Part shown: one piece after another, positions 16,084 through 23,825 of the stretch
Position numbering within the stretch: the first letter of the stretch is position 1
Layout of the letters: the number at the start of each line of letters is the position of its first letter
Origin: Variovorax paradoxus EPS
GTDB taxonomy: Bacteria > Pseudomonadota > Gammaproteobacteria > Burkholderiales > Burkholderiaceae_C
Direction of reading: 5' to 3'
Assembly (NCBI RefSeq): GCF_000184745.1
Contig: NC_014931.1
Coordinates: 3,348,001 to 3,412,000 of the forward strand
DNA length: 64,000 nucleotides
The notes under the pieces: generated by a model
The model's input: only the letters and a program-made list of their open reading frames with translations
Told to the model about the DNA's origin: nothing
The model's database searches: none
Made by a program: the position numbers and the translations under genes

Positions 16084-16596
16084 ATGACCCCATCGACACC
16101 CGAAGCCGCGCGCACCTACGCCATCGCCATGCATGGCGACCAGAAATATGGCGCGCATCCCTATGTTCACCACCTGGACGCGGTGGTCGCCCTGCTCCAG
16201 CCCTATGGCGAGAAGGCGCGGGTCGTCGGCTACCTGCACGACGTGGTGGAGGACACCGACGCCACGTTGTCGGATGTGCAATCGCGCTTCGGCGATCTGG
16301 TGGCTCGGTGCGTGTCGCTATTGACCGATGCGCCCGGCGCCAACCGCAAGGAGCGCAAGGCCAAGACCTACGCGGCGATGGCAGAGGTGAGTGGCGATGA
16401 GGAACTCGCGTTGGTGGTCAAGGCGGCGGACCGGCTTGCGAATGTGCGGGCCTGCGTGGCCGATGGGCATCGACAGCTTTGGGACACGTATAGGGGGGAG
16501 CACCCGACGTTTCGGGCTGCTGCGTTTCGCAAGGGGCAGTGCGATCCGTTGTGGGCCGAACTCGACTCGCTTCTGTCGGAGTGGCCGGCGTCCTGA
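16084..16596 (+). CDS. HD-domain phosphohydrolase (RelA/SpoT hydrolase-like)
   Basis: A 170-residue protein of the small stand-alone HD class related to the hydrolase domain of SpoT and to MESH1. Motifs are ARTYAIAMHGDQKYGAHPYVHHLDAV (first His ligand region), GYLHDVVEDTDAT (the HD pair), and VVKAADRLANVR, where the Asp completes the metal site. Family members hydrolyse the 3'-pyrophosphate of (p)ppGpp or related nucleotides, with Mn2+. Start chosen at ATG 16084 (MTPSTPEAA); ATG 16039 is in frame but adds unrelated residues. There is no synthetase domain, so it cannot make the alarmone. It converges with the phosphatase gene at 16754, separated by a palindromic repeat. Confidence 0.85.
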   Translation: MTPSTPEAARTYAIAMHGDQKYGAHPYVHHLDAVVALLQPYGEKARVVGYLHDVVEDTDATLSDVQSRFGDLVARCVSLLTDAPGANRKERKAKTYAAMAEVSGDEELALVVKAADRLANVRACVADGHRQLWDTYRGEHPTFRAAAFRKGQCDPLWAELDSLLSEWPAS

Positions 16597-16614
16597 GGGC
16601 TCTGTTCAGGGCGC

Positions 16615-16710
16615 GTGCACAGGCCACCGGGTACTCCCCTCCGCGAATGTCCCCCGGGCTTCGCCCTCCTCCTTGATTTCGCTGCGGGGAGCACCCGATG
16701 CCCTGTGCAC
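16615..16710. repeat. Palindromic intergenic repeat (25-base arms)
   Basis: Arms at 16615-16639 and 16686-16710 match inversely at 22 of 25 bases (GTGCACAGG at the outer end, CTCCCC at the inner end). The 46-base core contains a smaller GGGCTTCGCCC hairpin. It lies between two convergent genes and may act as a bidirectional terminator. From memory, similar elements recur in Variovorax genomes; a genome-wide count is needed to call it a REP family. Confidence 0.65.
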
Positions 16711-16753
16711 TTGGGCGCGCTGTCGGTGATGGGCTGAGCCACCGGTGCTCTGA

Positions 16754-18187
16754 TCACTGCCCGCAGCTTGGATGCTTGTGCCCTTCTGTCGCGTTGGGCA
16801 GGCCCATGAAATCCAGGATGTGCGGCGTCGTGCCGTCCACCTGCAGCATCGCGGTCGCGCCGAGGTTGCCCTGGCAGTAGGCGGGCTTCAGCGGGTTTGC
16901 GTAGTTGTTGTTCAGGATGAGCAAGGTGCTGCGCTCCGCCGCTGTCTGCCCGCCATGGCCGCTGCCGGTGCCGCCGTGGTCGGAGGTCACGACGATCAGC
17001 CACTCTTCGTTCGCGTAGTTCGGGCGTGCTGTGAGTGCGGCGAGCAGTTGCGCGATCTGCTGGTCTTCGCCGGCGATCTTGCTCTGGTAGTTGGCGTTCA
17101 GCGGGTCGTAGCTCGGCGCGTGGATGTCGACGTTGTGCAGGTAATAGAAGATGGCCGTCGGCGGGTTCTTCCAGCTGAGCCAACCCTTGACCGCATCGGT
17201 GGCCTGCTGCGAGTTCTTGGTAGCGTTGGCGACGACGAAGTCGGCCTTCGCGGGGCGCAGGTTGTGGGTGATGTTGAACCAGTCGCCGACCACCGCCGTC
17301 GTGGCCGTGGGCCAGGCCTGCTTGATGAGGTCGAACACGTGCGTCTTCTTCAGCGGCAGGCTGGTGTCGTTCGAGGTCACGCCGTGCTTGTCGGCCCAGA
17401 AGCCGGTGAACACCGACGACCAGCCGGGTCCGCTGACGGTCGCCTGCTTGGTGCCGCCCGCGAGCACGTTGCCGTGGAAGGCGCCGCCCGCGATCAGCGC
17501 CGACATCGCGGGCGTCTGCACGCAGCCCTGGCACTGGATCGCGTCGCCGCGCAGGCCGTCGATGCCGATCAGGAGCACATGCTTGTTGCCCGGCACGGGG
17601 TTGGGAATGCCCTCGCCCGCGATCAGCGCGTAGTGGTCGTAAGGGTTGCCGGCGTAGTCGGTCTTCAGGCCGCCGACATCGCTCGCGCGCTTGTCGCTGA
17701 GGTCGCAGCGCTGCGGGGTCTTGTGATAGTCGAAGGACTTGCACCATGCGGCACGGCTCGCGTCGGTGCAGGCGGTGGCGCAGTCGGCAGGCGTCACGGC
17801 CTGCAGTGTCTCGGTGTTGTGGCCGCTGATCGCCGCATCGGGCGTGCGCGTGAACGCCTTCAGCGGATCGGGCTTCAGGCTGTAGTGGTCGTAGGGGTTG
17901 CCGGGGTAATCGGTCTTCAGGCCGCCGACATCGGCCGCCTGTTTGTCGCTGAGGTCGCAGCTCTGGTTGGTCTTGTTGAAATCGAACGACACGCACCAGG
18001 TGGCGCGCGGTGCGGACAGGCAGGCCGTCGCGCACATCTCGGGCGTGGACTGCGCCAGGTTCTCGACGTTGTAGCCCGAGATGGCGGCGTTCGGCGAGAG
18101 CGTGAACGCGTCGAGCGATGCTGCGGCTGCATGGCCGGCGAGCGCTGTGAACAGGCACGCCAGGCCGGCGCGGATCGATGGCTTCAT
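16754..18187 (-). CDS. Secreted alkaline-phosphatase-superfamily protein with two PAN/apple domains
   Basis: A 477-residue exported protein, start ATG 18187 with AGGAGA eight bases upstream and a signal peptide ending near AAAAS. Residues about 25-190 are two PAN/apple-type repeats. Cysteines 52, 56, 65, 77 recur as 136, 140, 149, 161, an exact 84-residue period, and both repeats end in a near-identical DVGGLKTDY-GNPYDHY block. Residues from about 202 form an alkaline-phosphatase/phosphodiesterase fold: HVLLIGIDGLRGD carries the first metal Asp210, GPGWSSVFTG probably the nucleophile region, and VTSDHGGTGSGHGG the second metal site. PAN modules bind protein or carbohydrate, so the enzyme may be targeted to a surface glycan or phosphodiester polymer. 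It stands alone with no operon partner. Confidence 0.82.
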   Translation of the reverse strand: MKPSIRAGLACLFTALAGHAAAASLDAFTLSPNAAISGYNVENLAQSTPEMCATACLSAPRATWCVSFDFNKTNQSCDLSDKQAADVGGLKTDYPGNPYDHYSLKPDPLKAFTRTPDAAISGHNTETLQAVTPADCATACTDASRAAWCKSFDYHKTPQRCDLSDKRASDVGGLKTDYAGNPYDHYALIAGEGIPNPVPGNKHVLLIGIDGLRGDAIQCQGCVQTPAMSALIAGGAFHGNVLAGGTKQATVSGPGWSSVFTGFWADKHGVTSNDTSLPLKKTHVFDLIKQAWPTATTAVVGDWFNITHNLRPAKADFVVANATKNSQQATDAVKGWLSWKNPPTAIFYYLHNVDIHAPSYDPLNANYQSKIAGEDQQIAQLLAALTARPNYANEEWLIVVTSDHGGTGSGHGGQTAAERSTLLILNNNYANPLKPAYCQGNLGATAMLQVDGTTPHILDFMGLPNATEGHKHPSCGQ

Positions 18188-18367
18188 GTGATGTCTCCTC
18201 ATCGCGTGAACGTTGGATGAATCCCGTGTTGCCCCCGCGTTTTTCGCGTGGCTCCTGCAACTCCGGGCGGAGTAAATCACTGACGCCTGCTATCGATCCA
18301 ATTCAAAAATCTTCGGTGTCGTATTGAGTGGGCCTATACGTCGGGCTGTCATCGGCGTGTGCTTGGC

Positions 18368-19972
18368 CTATGGTTTTTCGTCGGCGCGCTGCGCGGCGGG
18401 TCCCTTGCCGATCATCAGCCAGGCACTCAACGCACTCAGCACGGCCAGCCCCGCGCTCAGCAGCATCACCCAGCGGAAACCCGCCACGAACGATTCGGCC
18501 ACGGCGCGCTTGACCGACGCCGCTGTGGCCGCATCTACACCCGGCGGCATCACCGCGCCGGCGAGCTTGCTGCGCTCGCCTTCGAGGAATCTCGACACCT
18601 CGCCCGAGGCGCCCATCTTGCGCAAGCCATCGGCCAGCGCGGCATCGAAGGCCCAGGCCATGACCGCGCCGAACACGGCGATTGCCAGCACCGCCGCCGC
18701 GCGCGACACCGCGTTGTTGACGCCCGAAGCCACGCCCGCGAGATCGGGTCCGACCGCGTTCATGACGGTGGTGGTGAGCGGCGCGACCGTCACTGTCATG
18801 CCGAAACCCAGCACCACGACCGCGGGCAAAAAGCCGGTCCAGTAGCTCGCACCGACGCCCGGTATCGCGAACAGCACGAAGCCCCCCGCCGCGATGCTCG
18901 GCCCGATGACCAGCGGCAGGCGCGGCCCGAAACGGTCGACCAGTTGCCCGGCCCAGCCCGAGAGCGCGAACATGATGAAGATGAACGGCAGCAGCGCCGC
19001 GCCCGCCGCGCTGGCCGAGTAGCCCTGCACCTGGATCATGTTGAGCGGGAAGAAATACAGCCCGCCGCCGAGCGCCGCATAGAGCAGAAGGGTCAGCAGG
19101 TTCGCGCCGCTGAAGTTGCCGATGCGCAGCAGGCCCAGCGGCAGCATCGGCGTGCGCGCCTTGCGCTCGACCGCGATGAAGCCCGCGCTGCCCACGATGC
19201 CGACGGCCAGCGCCGCGAGCACGTACGGCGAATGCCAGCCCTGCGTGGGCGCCTCGATGAAGGCATAGACCACGCCGCCCAACCCGGCGGTGGCGAGCAG
19301 CGCGCCCCACACATCGAGCCCGCCGCTGGCCGATGCGCCGTGGCTCTCGGGCACGTGGCGCCAGGTGATCCACAGCACCAGCAGCGCCATCGGCACGTTG
19401 ATGTAGAAGGCCCAGGTCCAGGAGAAGTGGTCGACCAGGAAGCCGCCGAGCACCGGCCCCACAGCGGCCGTGATGCCGCTGAAGCCCGACCAGGTGCCGA
19501 TCGCCTTGCCGCGTTCCTTCTCGGGAAATGCCGCGCTGATGAGCGCCAGGCTGCCGGGCACCAGCAGCGCCCCGCCGACGCCCTGCACGGCGCGTGCGGC
19601 GATGAGCTGGTGCACATCGGCCGCCAGCCCGCAGGCCACCGAGGAGAGCGCGAAGATGCCGACGCCGATGCCGAAGATGCGGCGGCGGCCGTAGTGGTCG
19701 CCGAGTGCGCCGCCTACGAGCAGCAGCGCCGCCAGCAGCAAGGCATAGGACTCGACCACCCACTGCGCCTGGAAGGCCGTGGCGTTCAGGTCGGCCTGGA
19801 TGGCCGGCAGCGCGACGTTGACCACCGTGCCGTCGATGAAGGCCATGCTGGAGCCGACGATGGCCGCGGCCAGCACCCAGGGCTTGGAGCGCTCGGGGCA
19901 GGCGCCTTCTTCCGCCCTGGCGCCATGCAGGATCAGCGTGTGGTCGTTGGGCGCCTTGCCGATCTGTGCCAT
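18368..19972 (-). CDS. DHA2 (EmrB/QacA-type) MFS exporter
   Basis: A 534-residue, 14-helix proton-driven exporter. Motif D1 (SSMAFIDGTVVNVALPAIQADL), motif A (GALGDHYGRRRIFGIG) and motif C (GITAAVGPVLGGFLVDHFSW) are all intact. A 29-residue hydrophilic leader precedes the first helix, and a loop at about 435-480 is hydrophilic. The ATG at 19972 follows GGAGA. No EmrA-like membrane-fusion gene is adjacent, so it probably works as a single-component inner-membrane pump. It follows the pqi operon on the same strand, but the palindromic repeat at 20006-20116 separates them and suggests an independent transcript. Substrate unknown. Confidence 0.9.
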   Translation of the reverse strand: MAQIGKAPNDHTLILHGARAEEGACPERSKPWVLAAAIVGSSMAFIDGTVVNVALPAIQADLNATAFQAQWVVESYALLLAALLLVGGALGDHYGRRRIFGIGVGIFALSSVACGLAADVHQLIAARAVQGVGGALLVPGSLALISAAFPEKERGKAIGTWSGFSGITAAVGPVLGGFLVDHFSWTWAFYINVPMALLVLWITWRHVPESHGASASGGLDVWGALLATAGLGGVVYAFIEAPTQGWHSPYVLAALAVGIVGSAGFIAVERKARTPMLPLGLLRIGNFSGANLLTLLLYAALGGGLYFFPLNMIQVQGYSASAAGAALLPFIFIMFALSGWAGQLVDRFGPRLPLVIGPSIAAGGFVLFAIPGVGASYWTGFLPAVVVLGFGMTVTVAPLTTTVMNAVGPDLAGVASGVNNAVSRAAAVLAIAVFGAVMAWAFDAALADGLRKMGASGEVSRFLEGERSKLAGAVMPPGVDAATAASVKRAVAESFVAGFRWVMLLSAGLAVLSALSAWLMIGKGPAAQRADEKP

Positions 19973-20005
19973 GGGGTCTCCGATCTATCGGATTCCGGTC
20001 TTGCC

Positions 20006-20116
20006 CCTTCCCCTTCCGGGGGAAGGTTGGGATGGGGGCAAGCGGCGCTTGCAATGTCGCAGCGCCTGGTCGAGGGCCGCGTGCCCCCACCCCGGCCCTC
20101 CCCCGGGAGGGGAGGG
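20006..20116. repeat. GC-rich palindromic repeat between MFS and pqiC
   Basis: Arms of 35 bases at 20006-20040 and 20082-20116 are inversely related with about six mismatches. Each arm is itself a small hairpin (CTTCCGGGGGAAG; CTCCCCCGGGAGG). The style, runs of C around a GGGGG core, is that of widespread proteobacterial REP/BIME elements. It lies between the pqiC stop and the MFS start and may end the pqi transcript. Confidence 0.65.
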
Positions 20117-20130
20117 AGAAAGAAAAAGGA

Positions 20131-20772
20131 TCAGAGCGCGCATGCCGTAGAGGCCGGGTTTGCACGCGCCGCGCTCACGCTGCGCGCCATCGCAGCAGCA
20201 GCAGCGGCCGTCACGCGCTGCGCGCCTTGCGCCACCGCGTCCATGCCGCCGGCGACCGCCTCTCCGACGTTCAACTGGCACACCACCGTGCGCGCTTCGT
20301 CGGAGCGGCGCAGCGTCCAGCTGAAGCTCGCATCGACGCGCCCGCCATCGACCGCATTGAACTGCTGCAACTGCACCGCGACGCGCCATACCGGCTGCGA
20401 GGTCTGGCGTCCGCCCTTGGTCACGTCGAGCGCACCCAGCCGCGCGGAGATGTTGCCGGACAGCGCATCGCGCAGCTCGTTTTCGAACGACGAAGCCCAG
20501 CGGTGCTGCTCGAGCACCTCGACCTGCACGCTGCCGCCCGGCTGGCGCACCACCATCTGCGGCCGCGCGAAGCGCTCGGGCACGGACACCGGCGCGAGCT
20601 CGATGTAGAGCGGCGCGGGGCTCCCCAATGTCGAAGGCGCCGCATCGGCGGCCGCGACGGGGCTGGCGAGCGTGTAGTACTTGTCGGGCTTGCTCGCGCA
20701 GCCGGCCAATGCCAACAGCGCGGCTGCAACGATCAGCGCAGGTTTTCCGAATGCAAAGGTCTTGCTCATCAT
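20131..20772 (-). CDS. pqiC: PqiC-like lipoprotein
   Basis: A 213-residue lipoprotein: the leader ends in the lipobox LALAGC with Cys25, followed by SKPDKYYTLASP, the usual opening of the ABC-type transport auxiliary (DUF330/PqiC) family. Later motifs IELAPVSVPERFARPQMVVR and EQHRWASSFENELRDALSGNI confirm it. PqiC sits at the inner face of the outer membrane and forms the docking ring for the PqiB needle. The start overlaps the pqiB stop (ATGA), so the two are coupled. The C-terminus carries an Ala-rich helix. It completes the four-gene operon pqiA1-pqiA2-pqiB-pqiC. Confidence 0.88.
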   Translation of the reverse strand: MMSKTFAFGKPALIVAAALLALAGCASKPDKYYTLASPVAAADAAPSTLGSPAPLYIELAPVSVPERFARPQMVVRQPGGSVQVEVLEQHRWASSFENELRDALSGNISARLGALDVTKGGRQTSQPVWRVAVQLQQFNAVDGGRVDASFSWTLRRSDEARTVVCQLNVGEAVAGGMDAVAQGAQRVTAAAAAAMARSVSAARANPASTACAL

Positions 20773-22439
20773 TTCTTGTCGTCCGGTTTGCCGCGCAGCA
20801 GCGACTCGGGATGGCGCTCCAGGTAGTCGGTCAACACGCGCACCGAGCCCGCGGCTCGGGTCAGTTCCCGCAGCGTCTGGCGCATGTCCTGTTGCAACGG
20901 CGAATCGTCGGCCAGGGTGCGCTCGGCCGTGTTGACGGTCTTGCGCACATCCTTCATGGCCGCGGCCAGCTCGGGCGTCACGTCGTTGTTGATGCGGGTC
21001 ACGGTCTGCTCGGCGCTGGTGAGCGTCTTGTTGAGCGTGGCGAGCGTGGTGCGCAGGTCCGCCGCGATCTGCTCGTAAGGCACCTTGTTGAGCTTGCTCG
21101 CGATTTCCTGCACCTGCGACTGGATCTCGTCGAGGCTGTTGGCCACCGTGGGCAGCTCGATCGGGTTCTTCGCGAGGTCGATCTGCACGGGCGGCGCCTT
21201 CGGGAAGAAGTCGAGCGCCACGTACACCGAACCGGTCAGCAGGTTGCCGTTGCGCAGTTGCGCGCGCAGGCCCTTCTCGGCCAGGAAGCGCAGGCGCTCC
21301 TGCTGCGTGGCGCGCGACTCGGTGCCCTGCGGCTGCCCGGTCTCGCGGCGGCGCAGGCGGTCGGGGTAGATCTGCACCAGCACCGGCATGCGGAACTCGC
21401 GCTCGGCGCGGTCGAACTCCACGCCGATCGACTTGACCTCGCCGATCACCACGCCGCGGAAGTCCACCGGGGCGCCGGGCACGAGGCCGCGCAGCGACTG
21501 GTTGAAGTACATGAGCAGCGTCTGCGACGGGCCGTCGGGCTCCTTCATGGCCGCCACTTCGTCCTGCGCCAGCATGAAGGCGGTGTTCTCCTTTGCCAGC
21601 GGACCCATCGCGTCGTCGGGCGCCTGGAAGGCGATGCCGCCGAGCAGGATGGTCGCGAGCGACTGGGTGCGCAGCGTGAAGCCACTGGCGCTCAGTTGCG
21701 CATCGATGCCGCTCGCCTGCCAGAAGCGGGTGTTGACGCCCACGAACTTGTCGTAGGGCGCGTTGACGAACACCCGCAGCGTGACGCCGCGGCCGTCGCC
21801 GTCGAGCTCGTATGCGGCGACCTGCCCGACCTTGATGCGGCGGAAGTACACGGGCGAGCCCACATCGAGCGAACCGATGTCGGTGGCGCGCAGCAAGAAC
21901 TGCTGGCCAGAGTCGTCGCGCGTGACGATGGGCGGCGCCTCCAGGCCCTTGAATTCGCCCGCGGTTTCCTTCGACACGCCGGCATCGGCGCCGATGTAGG
22001 CGCCCGACAGCAAGGTGCCCAGGCCCGAGATGCCCGAGGTGTCGAGGCGCGGCCGCACGACCCAGAAGCGCGAATCGTCGGAAGTGAAGCTCTCGGCGTC
22101 CTTGTTGAGCTGCACCAGCACGCGCACGTGCGAGCGGTCGCGCGCGAGGCGCAGGCTCTGCACGAGACCGATCTGCACGTCCTTGTATTTCACGGCGGTC
22201 TTGCCGGCTTCGAGGCCCTCGGCGGTCTTGAAGGTGAGCACGATCTCGGGGCCGCGCTCCAGCAGGATGCGCGCCACCAGCGTCACACCGACCAGCGCGG
22301 CCACGATGGGAATCAGCCAGATCAGCGAGGGCAGCCAATCACGGCGGCGCTTGACCTGGGGTCGGGGTAATGGGGGGGCAGACGGCGGCGCGGATGGTGC
22401 CGGTTTGTCGCCTTGCGGTTGCGGATCTTCTTCACTCAT
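20769..22439 (-). CDS. pqiB: PqiB, MCE-domain intermembrane transport protein
   Basis: A 556-residue protein, close to the length of E. coli PqiB. One membrane helix (LPSLIWLIPIVAALVGVTLVA, about 36-57) is followed by three MCE domains. These are recognisable at KTAEGLEAGKTAVKYKDVQIG, at LRATDIGSLDVGSPVYFRRIKVGQV, and at LVPGAPVDFRGVVIGEV. The C-terminal 180 residues are a helical stretch that in PqiB forms the periplasm-spanning needle. The product moves phospholipid or other lipid between the membranes. The start at ATG 22439 overlaps the preceding pqiA2 stop by ATGA, and the stop overlaps pqiC in the same way. A Pro/Gln-rich cytoplasmic leader precedes the membrane helix. Confidence 0.92.
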   Translation of the reverse strand: MSEEDPQPQGDKPAPSAPPSAPPLPRPQVKRRRDWLPSLIWLIPIVAALVGVTLVARILLERGPEIVLTFKTAEGLEAGKTAVKYKDVQIGLVQSLRLARDRSHVRVLVQLNKDAESFTSDDSRFWVVRPRLDTSGISGLGTLLSGAYIGADAGVSKETAGEFKGLEAPPIVTRDDSGQQFLLRATDIGSLDVGSPVYFRRIKVGQVAAYELDGDGRGVTLRVFVNAPYDKFVGVNTRFWQASGIDAQLSASGFTLRTQSLATILLGGIAFQAPDDAMGPLAKENTAFMLAQDEVAAMKEPDGPSQTLLMYFNQSLRGLVPGAPVDFRGVVIGEVKSIGVEFDRAEREFRMPVLVQIYPDRLRRRETGQPQGTESRATQQERLRFLAEKGLRAQLRNGNLLTGSVYVALDFFPKAPPVQIDLAKNPIELPTVANSLDEIQSQVQEIASKLNKVPYEQIAADLRTTLATLNKTLTSAEQTVTRINNDVTPELAAAMKDVRKTVNTAERTLADDSPLQQDMRQTLRELTRAAGSVRVLTDYLERHPESLLRGKPDDKK

Positions 22440-23164
22440 GCTGTCTGTTCTTCCCTGTTCTCGAAACTCTCTTGCATCGCCTGCGCTTCCTTGCTGTCCC
22501 AGGTGAGCTTCGGATCGAAGCTCAGCGAAGCCAGCATGGTCAGCACCACCACCGAGCCGAAGGCCGCGATGCCCACGCCCGCGGTGATGACCGCGAAGCC
22601 CTGGATCTGCACCAGCCCGGTCAGCAGCGACACCACGAACACATCGAGCATCGACCAGCGGCCGATGATCTCGATGATGTGATACAGCTTTGCCCGCTCG
22701 TGCTGGCGCCAGGTGCTCGCGCGCTGGGCCATCACCACAAGCAAGAAGAGCACCGCCAGCTTGAACAGCGGCACCAGGAAGCTCGCGATGAAGACGATGG
22801 CGGCCAGCCCGTAGGCGCCCGACACCCAGAAATAGATCACGCCGCTCAGGATGGTGTCGTACTGCGCGCCGAACAGCGTGCGCGTGATCATCACCGGCAG
22901 CAGGTTCGCCGGGATGTACATGATGCAGGCCGCGATCAAGAAGGCCCAGGTGCGCGTAAGGCTCTGGGGCTTGCGCGTATGCAGGTGCGTGCCGCAGCGG
23001 CCGCAGGCATCGCCCTCTTGTGCGCCTTGCCACACGGCTGCGCAGTGCGGGCAGGCCATGAGACCCAGTGAGGCGGCAGTCGCGACCGGGGCATCGGGAT
23101 CGTGTTCGACCTCCTGATGCACCGGCTTCGCTTCGCGCGACCTGCGGAAAGGGAGGAACTTCAT
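22436..23164 (-). CDS. PqiA-type membrane protein, second half
   Basis: A 242-residue protein with a zinc-ribbon made by C38-x2-C41 and C54-x2-C57, then four membrane helices containing the PqiA signatures ACIMYIPANLLPVMIT, FLVPLFKLAVLFLL and the block GRWSMLDVFVVSLLTGLVQ. In E. coli, PqiA is one polypeptide of about 420 residues with two such ribbon-plus-four-helix halves; here the two halves are separate genes and this corresponds to the second. It starts at ATG 23164 overlapping the stop of the first-half gene. A 30-residue charged N-terminal extension precedes the ribbon. It is expected to work with PqiB in the inner membrane as the lipid-loading component. Confidence 0.88.
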   Translation of the reverse strand: MKFLPFRRSREAKPVHQEVEHDPDAPVATAASLGLMACPHCAAVWQGAQEGDACGRCGTHLHTRKPQSLTRTWAFLIAACIMYIPANLLPVMITRTLFGAQYDTILSGVIYFWVSGAYGLAAIVFIASFLVPLFKLAVLFLLVVMAQRASTWRQHERAKLYHIIEIIGRWSMLDVFVVSLLTGLVQIQGFAVITAGVGIAAFGSVVVLTMLASLSFDPKLTWDSKEAQAMQESFENREEQTA

Positions 23165-23805
23165 GCGGAAGCCTCCTCCCGCTTCTTGTCTTCATCACCG
23201 GCGGCGCGGAAAGTCATTTCCCAGAAGGCACCCGGGTTGAACGACAGCACCGCCGTCAGCGTGACCGTGAGCGCCATGAAGGCCCACAGCGCCGGCCCCG
23301 GCACCACGGTTGCCATGCTGGAAAGCTTGACGATGGCCACCAGCACGCCGAGCAGGAACACCTCGATCATTCCCCACGGGCGCAGCGACTGCATCATCCG
23401 CACCAGGACCGCGAAACCCAGCGGCCGGTGCTCTCGGCGCAGCGGAATCAGCAGGTAGGCCAGGATGCACAGCTGCAGCAGCGGAAAAAGAATGGTCGTT
23501 GCCAGCACCAGCAGCGCCACCACCGACATGCCCTCGCCCGCCAGCACCACCACCGCGCCGGCCAGCGTGGTCTGGCTGCGCAGGCCGCGCAGCTCGATCT
23601 CGACGATGGGAAACAGGTTGGCGATGGCGAACATGATCAGGCTCGCCACCGTCAGCGGCAGGATGCGCTGCTGCTGCGAGCCGGGGTGCCTGTCCAGCTC
23701 GGTGCCGCAGCGCGGGCAGCGGGCCACGTCGCGCGGCTTCAGCGGGGCGCGGGTATAGACCGCGTCGCAACCCGGGCAGACCACGGTGTCGGGTACTTCC
23801 TTCAT
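23161..23805 (-). CDS. PqiA-type membrane protein, first half
   Basis: A 214-residue protein starting at ATG 23805 (MKEVPDTVVCPGCDAVY). The zinc ribbon is C10-x2-C13 with C30-x2-C33 (ARCPRCG). Four helices follow, with the family motifs LIMFAIANLFPIVEIEL, GMSVVALLVLATTILFPLLQL and LRPWGMIEVFLLGVLVAIVKL. It is the first of four coupled genes, so a promoter should lie just upstream, in the short gap to the MFS gene or further into that gene. The stop overlaps the second-half gene by ATGA. Length is about half of a normal PqiA. Confidence 0.88.
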   Translation of the reverse strand: MKEVPDTVVCPGCDAVYTRAPLKPRDVARCPRCGTELDRHPGSQQQRILPLTVASLIMFAIANLFPIVEIELRGLRSQTTLAGAVVVLAGEGMSVVALLVLATTILFPLLQLCILAYLLIPLRREHRPLGFAVLVRMMQSLRPWGMIEVFLLGVLVAIVKLSSMATVVPGPALWAFMALTVTLTAVLSFNPGAFWEMTFRAAGDEDKKREEASA

Positions 23806-23825
23806 GGGGGCGTACCCTACCCTAT

